Assembly (NCBI GenBank): GCA_018696595.1
Contig: JABHQW010000005.1
Span: forward strand, 25,721-89,720
DNA: 64,000 nucleotides
Direction of reading: 5' to 3'
From: Candidatus Woesearchaeota archaeon
Lineage (GTDB): Archaea > Nanobdellota > Nanobdellia > Woesearchaeales > GW2011-AR9
Under the pieces are notes generated by a model, which saw only the letters and a list, made by a program, of their open reading frames with translations, was not told the DNA's origin and did not search any database. The stretch's first letter is position 1; each line of letters opens with the position of its first letter. This document shows, one piece after another, positions 25,968 to 35,571 of the stretch. The position numbers and the translations under genes are program-made.

Positions 25968-27872
25968 TTAGTAATTAACTAATACTTGCACATCTCTTCC
26001 AAAGATGTTCTTCAGATCTTCAAAGACTGGTTCTTTAATGAAAGCACGCTTAGGCATTTTCAAAGAAGCAAGAGCTTTCTCAAACTCTTCCAAACTAGAA
26101 TCCTTTAAAGTTCCTAAACTTCCATCTTCGTTGATTTTAGCTTTCTCAATCCTCTTCTCTTTAGCATCAATGTCATGAATTATAAAAGCAAGATCATCAA
26201 GCAAGATAACTTCCCCATACTTGTCTCCATGCTTAACTTTAATCTTAGTTCTTTCAAGTTCCCTTCCACGTTTTCTCTGCATGTACTCAACTAAGAACCG
26301 AATTAAGCCACCAGATCCTTTTCTAGCTTTCTCAACATCTGCTTTAGTTAATTTCTTTTTATCGCTTTTCTTTTTAGCTTCAATAATCTCATTTAAATCT
26401 CTAAGATAACGAGCAGGAACTTTTCCAGTAGAGATTAGTTCATCTTCAAATAGCTTAATAATTTCTGCATCTTGAGCTTTCTCAATACCTTCTAACTTCA
26501 AGACATCTCTGATGATTGTTATGATTTCATCATAAAGAACGACTACGCTTTTCTTATCATGCATTAGTTCAATTTCTTTAAACAATTTCTTAATTCTTTC
26601 AAGATATTTTTCTGCATTCTTAATTAGCTCATCAAGTTCGGTCCCAGACAATTCTTTCTTTGTTCCATGTTCAATCTCTTTTCTAACTTGAACATTTTTC
26701 TTTAAGATTTCTACGTATTCTGGTTCCAACAACTTTTCTCTCTTCACAAAGATTTCTTCCAAAACTTCAGGTGTTTCTTTTGGCGTAGGCGGAGGAATCC
26801 CGTACAACATTAAAGCTGCTTGAGTTGGTGTTAAGATTGCATAGAATGTATCTTCCATACCCATGTCTTTCATTTTCAATTTAATTCTTTTAACACTTTG
26901 TTCACCAGTACTCATGAACAAATCAATTGCTTCTCTGCTTGGCTTGATTCTTCCCATTCTAAGCAACTGTTTCCAAGGCATAAAAATACCCCGATCATAA
27001 AAGGGAACTCCGTCTCTTAACAAAGTAAAGATGATTGGATTAGCATCTTTCAAAGAATCCCAGAAGTCTGTTAAAATGTAAACCTGAATGTTTAATTTGT
27101 TTTTAATCCCAGTCATTTCTCCAGCTTCTACCCCCATTCCAATAATGATTGCTCGTAATTTATCCTTCAACTCTGCTCGAGTCATTTTCTTAACATCAGT
27201 ATCATCAATTACTATCCAAACATCAATGTCTGAAGTAGCAGTAGCTCTTCCTTGTGTTAAAGATCCAGCAAGAACATAACTTAAGATATATTTATCAAAC
27301 TTCTTGATAACCATGCTTTTATGAATTTCAGCAATTTTTATTGCTGCAAGCATTCCGGTATCATAAATTGGGGCTCCCACAGAAACCATCTTGTTCATAT
27401 CATACTTAGCATCATAAGAATTCTGCCAAATGTCTGTTAACAAAACACTCTGAGCTTTGATATTTTTATCGGTCTCTTCGGCGAATTTACCGATGATACT
27501 AGAAAATTTATGATGTAATTCATCTTTACTCATCTTCTTAGAAGTGGTATCATCAACAACAACTAAAACGTGAATTTCATCAGGATTTGGTTTCTTCTCT
27601 TCTTTTTTAGTAGCTTGCGGTGCTTGTCCTTGAGGAGCTTGTGCGGGTTGTTTTGGAGGGGGTAATAATGTAATTCCCACAATATAATCTCCAAACTTAT
27701 CAACAACTTTGTCTTTAAATTTGTCTAACTTTGTTTTGAGAGCTTTAAGTTTCTTCTCCAATTCAGGAGGCAATTTTGGTGCTCCTGCAGGAAGTTGAGG
27801 TTCATTCTTTCCCTTTGCGGGTTTTACACTTTTAGGTTTAACAGATTTATTTGATTTAGTTTTTTTTGCCAT
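25968..27872 (-). CDS. Nucleotidyltransferase-fold protein with tandem domains
   Basis: 634 residues. A Lys/Pro-rich N-terminus (1-50, basic, disordered) is followed by two related domains. The second (about 195-315) has the polymerase-beta nucleotidyltransferase signature GSLTQGRATATSDIDVWIV, with GS and D-x-D intact. The first (about 58-190) repeats its layout, with KFGDYIVGITL against KFDKYILSYVLAG, HVLVVVDDTTSKKMSKDEL against DVWIVIDDTDVKKMTRAEL, and LLTDIWQNSYDA against ILTDFWDSLKDA, but lacks the GS loop. It is probably a catalytically dead copy. The remaining 320 residues are helical and charged. Such proteins recur in DPANN genomes; the substrate is unknown. Confidence 0.75.
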   Translation of the reverse strand: MAKKTKSNKSVKPKSVKPAKGKNEPQLPAGAPKLPPELEKKLKALKTKLDKFKDKVVDKFGDYIVGITLLPPPKQPAQAPQGQAPQATKKEEKKPNPDEIHVLVVVDDTTSKKMSKDELHHKFSSIIGKFAEETDKNIKAQSVLLTDIWQNSYDAKYDMNKMVSVGAPIYDTGMLAAIKIAEIHKSMVIKKFDKYILSYVLAGSLTQGRATATSDIDVWIVIDDTDVKKMTRAELKDKLRAIIIGMGVEAGEMTGIKNKLNIQVYILTDFWDSLKDANPIIFTLLRDGVPFYDRGIFMPWKQLLRMGRIKPSREAIDLFMSTGEQSVKRIKLKMKDMGMEDTFYAILTPTQAALMLYGIPPPTPKETPEVLEEIFVKREKLLEPEYVEILKKNVQVRKEIEHGTKKELSGTELDELIKNAEKYLERIKKLFKEIELMHDKKSVVVLYDEIITIIRDVLKLEGIEKAQDAEIIKLFEDELISTGKVPARYLRDLNEIIEAKKKSDKKKLTKADVEKARKGSGGLIRFLVEYMQRKRGRELERTKIKVKHGDKYGEVILLDDLAFIIHDIDAKEKRIEKAKINEDGSLGTLKDSSLEEFEKALASLKMPKRAFIKEPVFEDLKNIFGRDVQVLVNY

Positions 27873-28068
27873 TATGATATAATCTCCATTATTTATTTAA
27901 TTATACTATTTTGACTGTCACGTAATAATCAGTCTACTATGAAATATGTTTTAAAGTATTATAATTGTTTTTATAAGTGGTGAGACCCAAAAGTCATGGT
28001 TAAGTTGAATTAAACCATTCCTCTTCAGAAAAGAAATATTTAAATAGGGCTTATGTTTACTTGGAAGT

Positions 28069-28716
28069 ATGTCTGAGAAAAAAGAGAGTGCTATTGATAA
28101 ACATCAAAAAGCTTACAAGAAAATCGAACCTGCTGTTGATACTACAGATCATCATCATAGGGCAGCTTATCTTCAAGCAGAGAAAAATGTTTTGATGGAT
28201 GACAAAGGGGAAATTGAGTATGGTCGTTTAGATAAAGGATTCGAAAAAGATGGCAAAAAAATAAGTGCAGAAGATGCTCGTAAGCAATTTAGAGTAGAAA
28301 TGAAGGATTATTATGAAACAAATGTTGTTAAAGATTCAAAACTTAAAAAAATTCTTAAAGATATGCCTAAAGAACTAAAAAGTGGTTTTTTGAAAATATT
28401 AACTGGTTATGACGAAGATACCCTAACTCAATATCATGATACTCTAGGAGGAGGGATGAAATGGGACACCTACCAAAGAGAAGTACTCCCAGGTTTTAAG
28501 CAAGAGAAAAGACAAGCGTTAGAAAAAAATACAACAGAGCACATATCTAAAGGTGACATTAGTGACATAATTGAAGAAACAGAAATGGAAGTTCATTCAG
28601 ATCCAACACTTACTGAAGCTAAAAGATTACTAGAAGCACATAGCAGAGGTAAAGGACATATTAGTGAAGACGAAGCTAGAAGAATTCTAAAAAATAAATA
28701 CAAAGGCCACAAATAG
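28069..28716 (+). CDS. Charged helical protein of unknown function
   Basis: 215 residues, highly charged, predicted helical, with no membrane segment. Recognisable blocks are a His-rich TTDHHHRAAYLQAEKN near residue 25, KMPKEL-like helices near 105 and a C-terminal repeat of ISKGDISDIIEE and ISEDEARRILKNK. I know no family. A TATA-like ATATTTAAATAG lies about 27 bases before the ATG. It precedes the phosphoesterase at 28787 by 70 bases, but that gene has its own TATA box. Confidence 0.65.
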   Translation: MSEKKESAIDKHQKAYKKIEPAVDTTDHHHRAAYLQAEKNVLMDDKGEIEYGRLDKGFEKDGKKISAEDARKQFRVEMKDYYETNVVKDSKLKKILKDMPKELKSGFLKILTGYDEDTLTQYHDTLGGGMKWDTYQREVLPGFKQEKRQALEKNTTEHISKGDISDIIEETEMEVHSDPTLTEAKRLLEAHSRGKGHISEDEARRILKNKYKGHK

Positions 28717-28786
28717 TTTTTGTTGCCACTAACCAGTAATAATAAACGAAAGGTTTATAAAGAGAGTTAACCATTTATATTAAATA

Positions 28787-31081
28787 ATGGCTAGAAATCT
28801 TGCTTTTTTTGGAGATCCGCATGGTAACTTTCAAGGCCTAGATTTAGCTGTAAAAGTAGCTAAAGATAAAGGTATTGAAAGTAGAATTTGTTTAGGAGAC
28901 ATCCCCTTACATTTAGTTGCAGATTTCACAAAGGACCAGGCATCTTTCTCTTCTCAATTTAGAGAACAGATGGCTAATGGCACCCCATACAGAACAGCTG
29001 TAGAAGAAGGCCTCTATAGTGATGCACAATTAGAAAGATTAGCTAATCCACATAAACAAGCATTAGAATCATTGTTAAGACATGGAACATCAACTTATGA
29101 ACTTGTTAAACAAATTGACCCAGGGTTAAAAGTTGTTGCAGGAAACCACGACATTGAAAAACCGATTAAAGAAGTTCTTGCTGAACAATTTATGGACAAT
29201 GTTGCTTCTGTAGAAAATGGATTAAAAACAGTCTGGGCATCAGGAGGGGGAAGTGTTCCAGTTGGTAATGTTGGAATTAAAGAAGGGTTTATGGCAGATG
29301 ACTTTGACAACAGAGTTTATCGATTTAAAGGACTAGAAAAACTATTATTACAACCACAAGGATCAACCCAAGAAGAAAATGAGATTGATTTATTAGTTAC
29401 TCACATTCCGCCAACCATTGCAGGTAATCACGCAGATTCATATTCGGAACATGTAGTAGAAATGTTAGTGCAAAGAGACCAACTAAATTTACCATTACCA
29501 AAAACAATTGTCCATGGTCATCACCACAATAGTGATGCCTTAATAGATTGGCAAAAATATAAAGACAAACATTCTGGACAAGAAGTAGAAATTCTAACCC
29601 TTTCACCAGGAATATTAGCAAGAGAAAGGAATTCCGGGTCTCATTCTAGTTTTTGTTTAACTACATTTGATGAAGATACTAAACAGTTAATTAAAGTAGA
29701 CGAATATCGTATTTACAACGCACTTTCTGGAATTAAAAAAGTTGTTTTATATGGGGAACATTTAGTTAACAACGAAGATAAGAAAATTGAATTCAACCTT
29801 ATTAATAGAACAATTATTAGTGAAGCAAATCGTGAGATGTTCAAAAAAAGTTTAGATTTAGACAGACATTATGAATTGGATAGCAAAGGACTAATTACTA
29901 GTTATGAAAATATGGCTCCAGAACAATTAGATTTTACAATTAGACAAAATTTAACTATTATTAACAGAAAAACTGAAGAAGCAACTAGAACAATTAAAAA
30001 CGTTTTAGATTATGTTAAAAATGAATGGATCTGTGGAAGAAATCCAGAAAGTTCTTTTACCAATCAAGAATTATTAGAAAAACAAATTGAAACTGCAGAC
30101 CTACTAGGAAAAGAAGCAGCCAAGATATTTAATGTTGATTTAGCAGAAATTGATTGTACAGCCGATGAAAGAAAATGGTATAATAGAATCTTAATGAAAA
30201 CTGCTTTTGGAATTGATTTAGATGATTTACAAGAAGCCACTGACGTTAAAAATATGACCTATGAAAGTATTGCGTTTAATTGGGGAATGAGTTTACAAAA
30301 GAAAGTTAGCCAAGAATTGGGAGGTAGAGGACAAAGTCACATCCTAAAAGACATTACAGAAGAAATGTGGATGTCTGTAGTTGATGAAGTTTATCTTCCG
30401 CAAAACTTAGAAAGAAAAACAACCCTTAATAGAAGTGAAGCGATTGGACTTTATTCAAAAGGGCTTAATCAAGGATTATTAAGTGAAGAAGATGCCCTAG
30501 ATACAGGGGCTTATCAAAAAAGACCAGGATTTGTAGGCAATCAAAAAACAGTTACTGAAATAGAAGAGATGTTTGGAATTTCTAAAGAAAAAGCCGCAAC
30601 TAGTTTATACAGTAACGAAATCACTGAACTAAATCAAGAAGCAGTTCCAGACTTACAAGAAAAGATTAATGCAGGATTAAAAATATTAACAAACAATTCT
30701 GGAGACTATATTCTTACACAAGAGGGAGCTAAATATTTGACTGAAGAAAGGAAATCAGAATTAGATTATGTTCCAGTAACAATGAAAGATTTATTAGACC
30801 AAGATAAAGTCAAACTTGTTAAGATGGAAGATGATTATTTAATTAATTATGGAGAAGGTATTGTAAAAATTAATCCTGAAGAAGAAGGTATTGACCCCCA
30901 AGATTATAACACTCAACCACTATGGCAATTTACTCAACAACAACAAACAAGGCAAAGAGAACAACAAACATTAATGAATAGATTAGCTCAACAAGGACCA
31001 GCCCAACATTTGAGAGAACAAAATAATAGTGTAAATAGACCCAATCCAGAACGATTACCGTTGCCTCCAACAAGAGAATAA
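28787..31081 (+). CDS. Large protein with N-terminal metallophosphoesterase domain
   Basis: 764 residues. The N-terminal 290 residues are a calcineurin-like phosphoesterase: FFGDPHGNF (7-15), CLGDIPLH (near 43), AGNHDIEKP (near 117), VTHIPP (near 204) and HGHHHN (near 243). All metal-ligand positions are present. The following 470 residues are helical, with ENMAPEQLDFTIRQNLT and a segment EMFGISKEKAATSLY, and end in a Gln-rich, proline-containing tail. This tail domain is unrecognised. A TTTATAAAG box lies about 28 bases before the ATG, so the mRNA is probably leaderless. The substrate is unknown. Confidence 0.8.
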   Translation: MARNLAFFGDPHGNFQGLDLAVKVAKDKGIESRICLGDIPLHLVADFTKDQASFSSQFREQMANGTPYRTAVEEGLYSDAQLERLANPHKQALESLLRHGTSTYELVKQIDPGLKVVAGNHDIEKPIKEVLAEQFMDNVASVENGLKTVWASGGGSVPVGNVGIKEGFMADDFDNRVYRFKGLEKLLLQPQGSTQEENEIDLLVTHIPPTIAGNHADSYSEHVVEMLVQRDQLNLPLPKTIVHGHHHNSDALIDWQKYKDKHSGQEVEILTLSPGILARERNSGSHSSFCLTTFDEDTKQLIKVDEYRIYNALSGIKKVVLYGEHLVNNEDKKIEFNLINRTIISEANREMFKKSLDLDRHYELDSKGLITSYENMAPEQLDFTIRQNLTIINRKTEEATRTIKNVLDYVKNEWICGRNPESSFTNQELLEKQIETADLLGKEAAKIFNVDLAEIDCTADERKWYNRILMKTAFGIDLDDLQEATDVKNMTYESIAFNWGMSLQKKVSQELGGRGQSHILKDITEEMWMSVVDEVYLPQNLERKTTLNRSEAIGLYSKGLNQGLLSEEDALDTGAYQKRPGFVGNQKTVTEIEEMFGISKEKAATSLYSNEITELNQEAVPDLQEKINAGLKILTNNSGDYILTQEGAKYLTEERKSELDYVPVTMKDLLDQDKVKLVKMEDDYLINYGEGIVKINPEEEGIDPQDYNTQPLWQFTQQQQTRQREQQTLMNRLAQQGPAQHLREQNNSVNRPNPERLPLPPTRE

Positions 31082-31170
31082 GTTTTATAAACAAAAAAGT
31101 CTTTCTTACAATTATTATCAATTCAAAGAAAATAGAAAAACTTACAAAAAGCAAATAAATTTATTAAAAA

Positions 31171-31407
31171 CTAATTATTGCCAACACTTTCTTCAAACTC
31201 TTCTGCACAAGCTTCAGAACAAAAAGTATGGGGCTCACCTTCAAATTCTTTGATAAGTTTTTTCTCATTAATTGCACCACCACACTCGGCACATTCAACA
31301 ATCTTTTCTTCATCAGTGTAACCCTTCATGAAACTTTCTTCTAAATTTTCTTCCTCAGAGTAGTTCTCTTTTTTTACATTTCCTTCTTCAGCACTATATT
31401 CTTCCAT
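31171..31407 (-). CDS. Small acidic protein with TRASH/YHS-type zinc domain
   Basis: 78 residues. The N-terminal half is Glu-rich and probably unstructured. The C-terminal half is CAECGGAINEKKLIKEF followed by HTFCSEACAEEF: a C-x2-C ... C-x3-C pattern with the FCSxxC feature of the TRASH/YHS metal-binding families. These act as metal sensors or chaperones. No partner gene adjoins it, and the start is the first ATG after a TATA-like stretch. Confidence 0.75.
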   Translation of the reverse strand: MEEYSAEEGNVKKENYSEEENLEESFMKGYTDEEKIVECAECGGAINEKKLIKEFEGEPHTFCSEACAEEFEESVGNN

Positions 31408-31494
31408 TTTTAGGTTATTTCGGGGGTTTTGCTTTTAAAGTTTTCTATTATACTATATATACCCATATACTTTGTGAAGGGGGGCATATAAGAA

Positions 31495-32625
31495 TTATTC
31501 CAAGATTATGCGCACAATCTTATTGATTGATCTTTCCCAAGAGAAAGAATAAGCGACTGTTTTACGAGCATTTCTACCCAAACGTTCCATTAATTCTTCA
31601 TTCTTAAGCAATTTTTCAATTTTAATGGCTAACATAGTAGAACTATTCCTAGGAAAAAAGATCCCATTGTGATTACGAATCAGATAATTCTTGATAAAAC
31701 CAACCTTAGTTGCAATAACAGGTAAACCACAAGACATCGCCTCCAATGTAGCCAAAGAAGTTGTTTCTGTCAAACTAGGCATTACAAAAATGTCCATCGC
31801 TTTAATGTATTTCTCAACATTATCAACAAAACCAGTAACTTTACAATTCTTGAGTTCTTTAAGTTTCTTAACTAATTCTGGATTCCCGTCTCCAACCATC
31901 AATAATTGTAAATTACTTTGCGCGGGTAATTTCTGAAAGGCTTCCATTAAGATGTTTATGTTTTTCTCATTAGAAATTCTTCCGACATAACCAATTACTT
32001 TTTTGTTTGGGTTAAGACCACACTTCTTTTTTTGTTCGGCTTTATCTTTTGAAGGGGAAAACTTTTCAATATCCACACCTAAACGGGCAACCTTAATGGG
32101 TGTCTTGACACCCCTCTTAACAAGTTCTTCTTTTAATTCTTGATAAGGAGCAATCACTAAAGAAGAAAGGTTTCCCAATCTTTTCATTAAAGGTTTCATA
32201 AAAAAATAAAGAATCTTTGTAAGGGGAGTAATTAGAAATTTCTTAAAAAAATCCCACAAATTAACATGCATATAAAAAACTACTTTTTTCTTTTTTATTC
32301 TTCCTAAAACAATAGCAATCGCACTTAACATTGCTGGTCCTTGAACAAAAACAGTGTCTGTTTGATTAATTTGATTGATAATCTTCTTGTAATTTTTGAA
32401 GGAAAATAGTTTTATTGAAGCATATCCTGATGATTTAATTATTTTAGAAACACCAATAAAAGTTATTTCCTTAGTGTCTTTTTTCTTTTCAAAGTTGGGA
32501 ACAAGTAAATGATAATCAAAATCTCTATTCGCTCTTTTAGTAAATTCTTCAACAAATTTTAAAGTACCATCTATTTTAGGATAATAAGTGTCCACCACAA
32601 TTAATAGTTTTGGTTTTTCATTCAT
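31495..32625 (-). CDS. GT4-family glycosyltransferase
   Basis: 376 residues, GT-B fold. The N-terminal domain begins KPKLLIVVDTYYPKIDG with the glycine-rich acceptor loop. The C-terminal domain has IGYVGRISNEKN (near 210), MVGDGNPEL and the nucleotide-sugar motif FVMPSLTETTSLATLEAMS with GLPVIATKVG, including the E-x7-E pair typical of family 4. It transfers a sugar from a nucleotide or lipid donor to a lipid, glycan or inositol-type acceptor. Its start overlaps the stop of the PIG-L deacetylase by 4 bases, so both act in one pathway. Confidence 0.9.
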   Translation of the reverse strand: MNEKPKLLIVVDTYYPKIDGTLKFVEEFTKRANRDFDYHLLVPNFEKKKDTKEITFIGVSKIIKSSGYASIKLFSFKNYKKIINQINQTDTVFVQGPAMLSAIAIVLGRIKKKKVVFYMHVNLWDFFKKFLITPLTKILYFFMKPLMKRLGNLSSLVIAPYQELKEELVKRGVKTPIKVARLGVDIEKFSPSKDKAEQKKKCGLNPNKKVIGYVGRISNEKNINILMEAFQKLPAQSNLQLLMVGDGNPELVKKLKELKNCKVTGFVDNVEKYIKAMDIFVMPSLTETTSLATLEAMSCGLPVIATKVGFIKNYLIRNHNGIFFPRNSSTMLAIKIEKLLKNEELMERLGRNARKTVAYSFSWERSINKIVRIILE

Positions 32626-33272
32626 TTTATTCGAAAGAACTTTTCCGCAAAGAGAGTTCTAATTTTAATGCCATTTTTGATTGCTCGAAATACCAGTAAG
32701 ATAAATGGATATGCAACGTGAACTTTTTGGCTTTTAAATTCTTTTAAAGCATCTAACTTTCTGGAAAATGTTTTTCTTACGTCTACATATAAAGCAGGCC
32801 AACTTGTTTTAAACGAAACAGGATTCCAAACAGAATAAACATAAACTTCTGGTTTTGGTTGAAAATTTACTTTTTCATAAAGATCTAAAGTTATTCTTTG
32901 TACTGTTTTATGGTCTGGGTGGGGATCTTCAATACTGTGAGTGAATATTTTAGTTGGTTTCTCTTTGTTAAGAATTTTAAGTAGTTTTTCTTCCAGATGA
33001 TATTTATCATAATCTTCTTGAATCTTTTGATCACCTAACTTTAGAAAGATTGTTTCGCAACCCATTAATTCTCCCGCCACTAGAGTTTCTTGGGATCTAA
33101 TTCCTTTGATAACATGATCTTTTAACCAGAAATGTGATAATTCCCCCAAAGAGAAAACAACAGAGATTACTTTCTTACCTTCTTCAATGTATTTAGCGAT
33201 AGTTCCGCCTGCCCCAATAACAAAATCATCAGTATGGGCCCCAAATACAAAGATTGTCTCTTTTTTCGCCAT
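32622..33272 (-). CDS. PIG-L/LmbE-family deacetylase
   Basis: 216 residues. The zinc site motif is FGAHTDDFVIGAGG (a variant of PHPDDE, with Phe at the last position), and the distal histidine lies in SIEDPHPDHKTVQ (near 115). PIG-L enzymes remove acetyl from N-acetylglucosaminyl groups on inositol, malate or lipids. It is the first gene of a two-gene unit with the glycosyltransferase at 31495; this GT4 plus PIG-L pairing resembles low-molecular-weight thiol or GlcNAc-lipid pathways. Which one cannot be decided here. Confidence 0.87.
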   Translation of the reverse strand: MAKKETIFVFGAHTDDFVIGAGGTIAKYIEEGKKVISVVFSLGELSHFWLKDHVIKGIRSQETLVAGELMGCETIFLKLGDQKIQEDYDKYHLEEKLLKILNKEKPTKIFTHSIEDPHPDHKTVQRITLDLYEKVNFQPKPEVYVYSVWNPVSFKTSWPALYVDVRKTFSRKLDALKEFKSQKVHVAYPFILLVFRAIKNGIKIRTLFAEKFFRIK

Positions 33273-33356
33273 TGTAATGGGAAATATATTTTACTTTATT
33301 TAACTTTTTGTTTTATGGTAACTTTTATAAAGAAATAGTGAAATTAAACCTTTATT

Positions 33357-33462
33357 GCACCCGTAGTTTAATGGCTAGAATCCGGGCCTTCCATAAGGCC
33401 TGTAATCAACTACTCGCTTTTGAAGTGAGCCTGTGATCCGGGTTCGAATCCCGGCGGGTGCA
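33357..33462 (+). tRNA. tRNA-Gly (UCC) with a canonical 37/38 intron
   Basis: The acceptor GCACCCG (33357-33363) pairs with CGGGTGC (33455-33461); discriminator A is at 33462. The T-arm is uninterrupted: CCGGG, TTCGAAT, CCCGG. The anticodon stem CGGGC/GCCTG encloses CTTCCA plus A38, anticodon TCC. The intron is about 34 nt, 33394-33427, at the standard site. Part of it (AAGGCCTG) can pair with the 5' anticodon stem to form the precursor helix. The mature tRNA is 72 nt. CCA is not encoded. Confidence 0.9.
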
Positions 33463-33476
33463 TTTATATTTCTTAT

Positions 33477-33836
33477 TCAACCTAACCAGATCTGATCATC
33501 TTTAGAAAGAATTGTCCCCACATAATTCTGTTCTGCAAAATATTCAACTTGTTTCTTAGTCATCTTAGAAACAGGAACGTAACCAAAATCACGTTGAGGA
33601 ACAGAATGTTCAATTCTTTGTTTTTTCAATTCCGTTAGAATCTGGTTTAAACCCAAGCTACCACACCGATAAAAGTGAAAGAAAGTCTTTCCATTACCAA
33701 TCTCTTTGTAACCTTGAAAATTGTAACCAGTACCAAAAATAACCACATCAAATTTAGCGCGATTACTACTAGAAGCAGCAAGCTTTTCTTCCAAAGTTTC
33801 CGAAAGTTCAGGTAGTTTAAGCACTTTCCTGCCCAA
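33477..33836 (-). CDS. Hypothetical protein
   Basis: 119 residues, soluble alpha/beta. Recognisable stretches are FDVVIFGTGYNFQGYKEIG near 30, FFHFYRCGSLGLNQILTEL near 52 and a C-terminal KMTKKQVEYFAEQNYVG. No known family comes to mind. It is monocistronic and begins 15 bases from the tRNA-Gly 3' end on the opposite strand. Confidence 0.6.
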   Translation of the reverse strand: MGRKVLKLPELSETLEEKLAASSSNRAKFDVVIFGTGYNFQGYKEIGNGKTFFHFYRCGSLGLNQILTELKKQRIEHSVPQRDFGYVPVSKMTKKQVEYFAEQNYVGTILSKDDQIWLG

Positions 33837-33924
33837 ATATCAATGTAATATATAAAAGATTACATTCTGAAAGAGATAGTAAATATTAAATACTAATTAT
33901 ATTTCTTTGAGTATAGGTGATAGC

Positions 33925-34260
33925 ATGAAGATAACTATTGATACAAAACACGACACTCATGAAGACATTCGCAAAGTGTTACACATTCTAACTCACATTC
34001 TTGAAAACAAAGAAAGTAATGCTAAGTTAGATTCTAATTTTAATATCAATTCTAATATTAATTCAAATCCCGTAACTACTGAAGACAAACCAGCTGGATT
34101 TATGAACATGTTTGGAGATTCTTCAACATCAACACCAAGCGATGAACCCACTCAAACAGAACAAGAAACGGCTCCAGACTTCAGCAACTTCATGAATCTA
34201 ATGAACAAGAAAGAAGATGATGGTGAAAATAAAGAAGAACCTAAGCTAGAGTTTTTCTAG
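33925..34260 (+). CDS. Small acidic protein of unknown function
   Basis: 111 residues. A folded N-terminus (MKITIDTKHDTHEDIRKVLH, then ILTHILE) is followed by a low-complexity Asn/Ser- and Thr/Glu-rich tail that ends EEPKLEFF. I start at the ATG at 33925, preceded by AGGTG at 5 bases; an in-frame TTG at 33907 is less likely. No function is recognised. It converges with the MgtC-like gene with a 4-base overlap of stops. Confidence 0.65.
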   Translation: MKITIDTKHDTHEDIRKVLHILTHILENKESNAKLDSNFNINSNINSNPVTTEDKPAGFMNMFGDSSTSTPSDEPTQTEQETAPDFSNFMNLMNKKEDDGENKEEPKLEFF

Positions 34261-35501
34261 AAAACCCACATTAATCCCAAACCCAAAAGAATTAGTACAA
34301 CATAAAACGCTAGAATGATCTTACCAAATTTCTTTCTATCTCCAAAGATGTAAGCAATTCCGCCTTTCACACCAACATTAGTTAAAGCAGCAAGAAGAAT
34401 TCCATTTCTCGCAATATCTAAAGATAAACTGGTTTTCGATAGTTGTGATAAAGAAACAGTAATTGCATCAACATCTGCAAACCCTGAAATAAAACTTACT
34501 AAATAAACTCCTTTTGAAGACAAATAAACGTCAGCAACTTTTACTAAAGCTAAGATTACAGCAAAGAACACACCAAACTTTAATGCCGGACCCAAAGTAA
34601 AAGGAGAACTTAAATGAACTTTACCTTTAGCCTCTTTAGCTTTTCTCCATAACAGATAAGAAAAGATTGCACAGATCACAATCAAGATTGAAATTGGCAA
34701 AATTAATTCCCACAACAATTCTTTATTAATTACAAACACTTCAATTAAAATTCTTACAAACATAATTGTATTGGCAAGAATAACACCTAAAACCAAAGTA
34801 CGATAAATCTTTGTTTCTTTCTTGCTTCTTACTGCGAAACTTGAAGTAACTGCTGTACTGGAAACTAAACCACCAAGAATACCAGCGATTGTAATTCCTC
34901 TTTCACCAAACCATTTCATTAACACATAACCAGCAAAACCAATCCCAGAAATGAAAACGACCATTAACCAAATAACGTAAGGATTAAACATTTCTAAAGG
35001 GCCGTAACCTTGATTTGGTAATAAAGGAAGAATAACAAAAGCAATTACTGCAAACTTTAAAGTGTCTGCCATCTCTAATGGTTTAATCTTTTTGGCAAAG
35101 TGATGCAACATTGATCGAGCATAAAGAATAATCGTAATAATAACTGCTAGGACAATTGCAAGAGTAACTTCCCCATAATAAGATAAAACGCCTAAAAAGA
35201 AAACTAAAAACCCAGCAACTTCTGATGTTGCCCCAGAATGATGCCGAGAATGGCCAGCAATGTTATAATAAGCAAAGATAATAAGTATTCCCGTCAAGAC
35301 AATACCAACAATCAGAATCATGGGAGAGATTAGTTCTCCAAGGTAAGCAGATAACGCACCAAACAAAGCAATTAATGGAAACGTTCGAATACCAGCATAA
35401 TCATTGCCTCTTTTTCTATACCTAGCATATTCTCTTTCTAGCCCGACAAGTGCTCCTAACGCTAACGCAATTAAAAAGTTTTGTAAGATTGCTAATTCCA
35501 T
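34257..35501 (-). CDS. MgtC/SapB-DUF4010 family membrane protein
   Basis: 414 residues and about 11 membrane helices. The N-terminal 140 residues carry the MgtC/SapB signature ALGALVGLEREYARY with RTFPLIALFGALSAYLGE; the rest is the DUF4010 region, with GIGFAGYVLMKWFGERG, GGLVSSTAVTSSFA and GFADVDAITVSL. Family members are implicated in magnesium or metal homeostasis, but transport activity is not established. It ends in a 4-base overlap with the convergent 33925 gene. The family assignment is secure; the function is not. Confidence 0.85.
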   Translation of the reverse strand: MELAILQNFLIALALGALVGLEREYARYRKRGNDYAGIRTFPLIALFGALSAYLGELISPMILIVGIVLTGILIIFAYYNIAGHSRHHSGATSEVAGFLVFFLGVLSYYGEVTLAIVLAVIITIILYARSMLHHFAKKIKPLEMADTLKFAVIAFVILPLLPNQGYGPLEMFNPYVIWLMVVFISGIGFAGYVLMKWFGERGITIAGILGGLVSSTAVTSSFAVRSKKETKIYRTLVLGVILANTIMFVRILIEVFVINKELLWELILPISILIVICAIFSYLLWRKAKEAKGKVHLSSPFTLGPALKFGVFFAVILALVKVADVYLSSKGVYLVSFISGFADVDAITVSLSQLSKTSLSLDIARNGILLAALTNVGVKGGIAYIFGDRKKFGKIILAFYVVLILLGLGLMWVF

Positions 35502-35571
35502 TAATGTACCTCTTTTTAGTTAAGTAATGTTTTTTTGTTTATATATTTAACTCACCAACTCATTTAATTTT

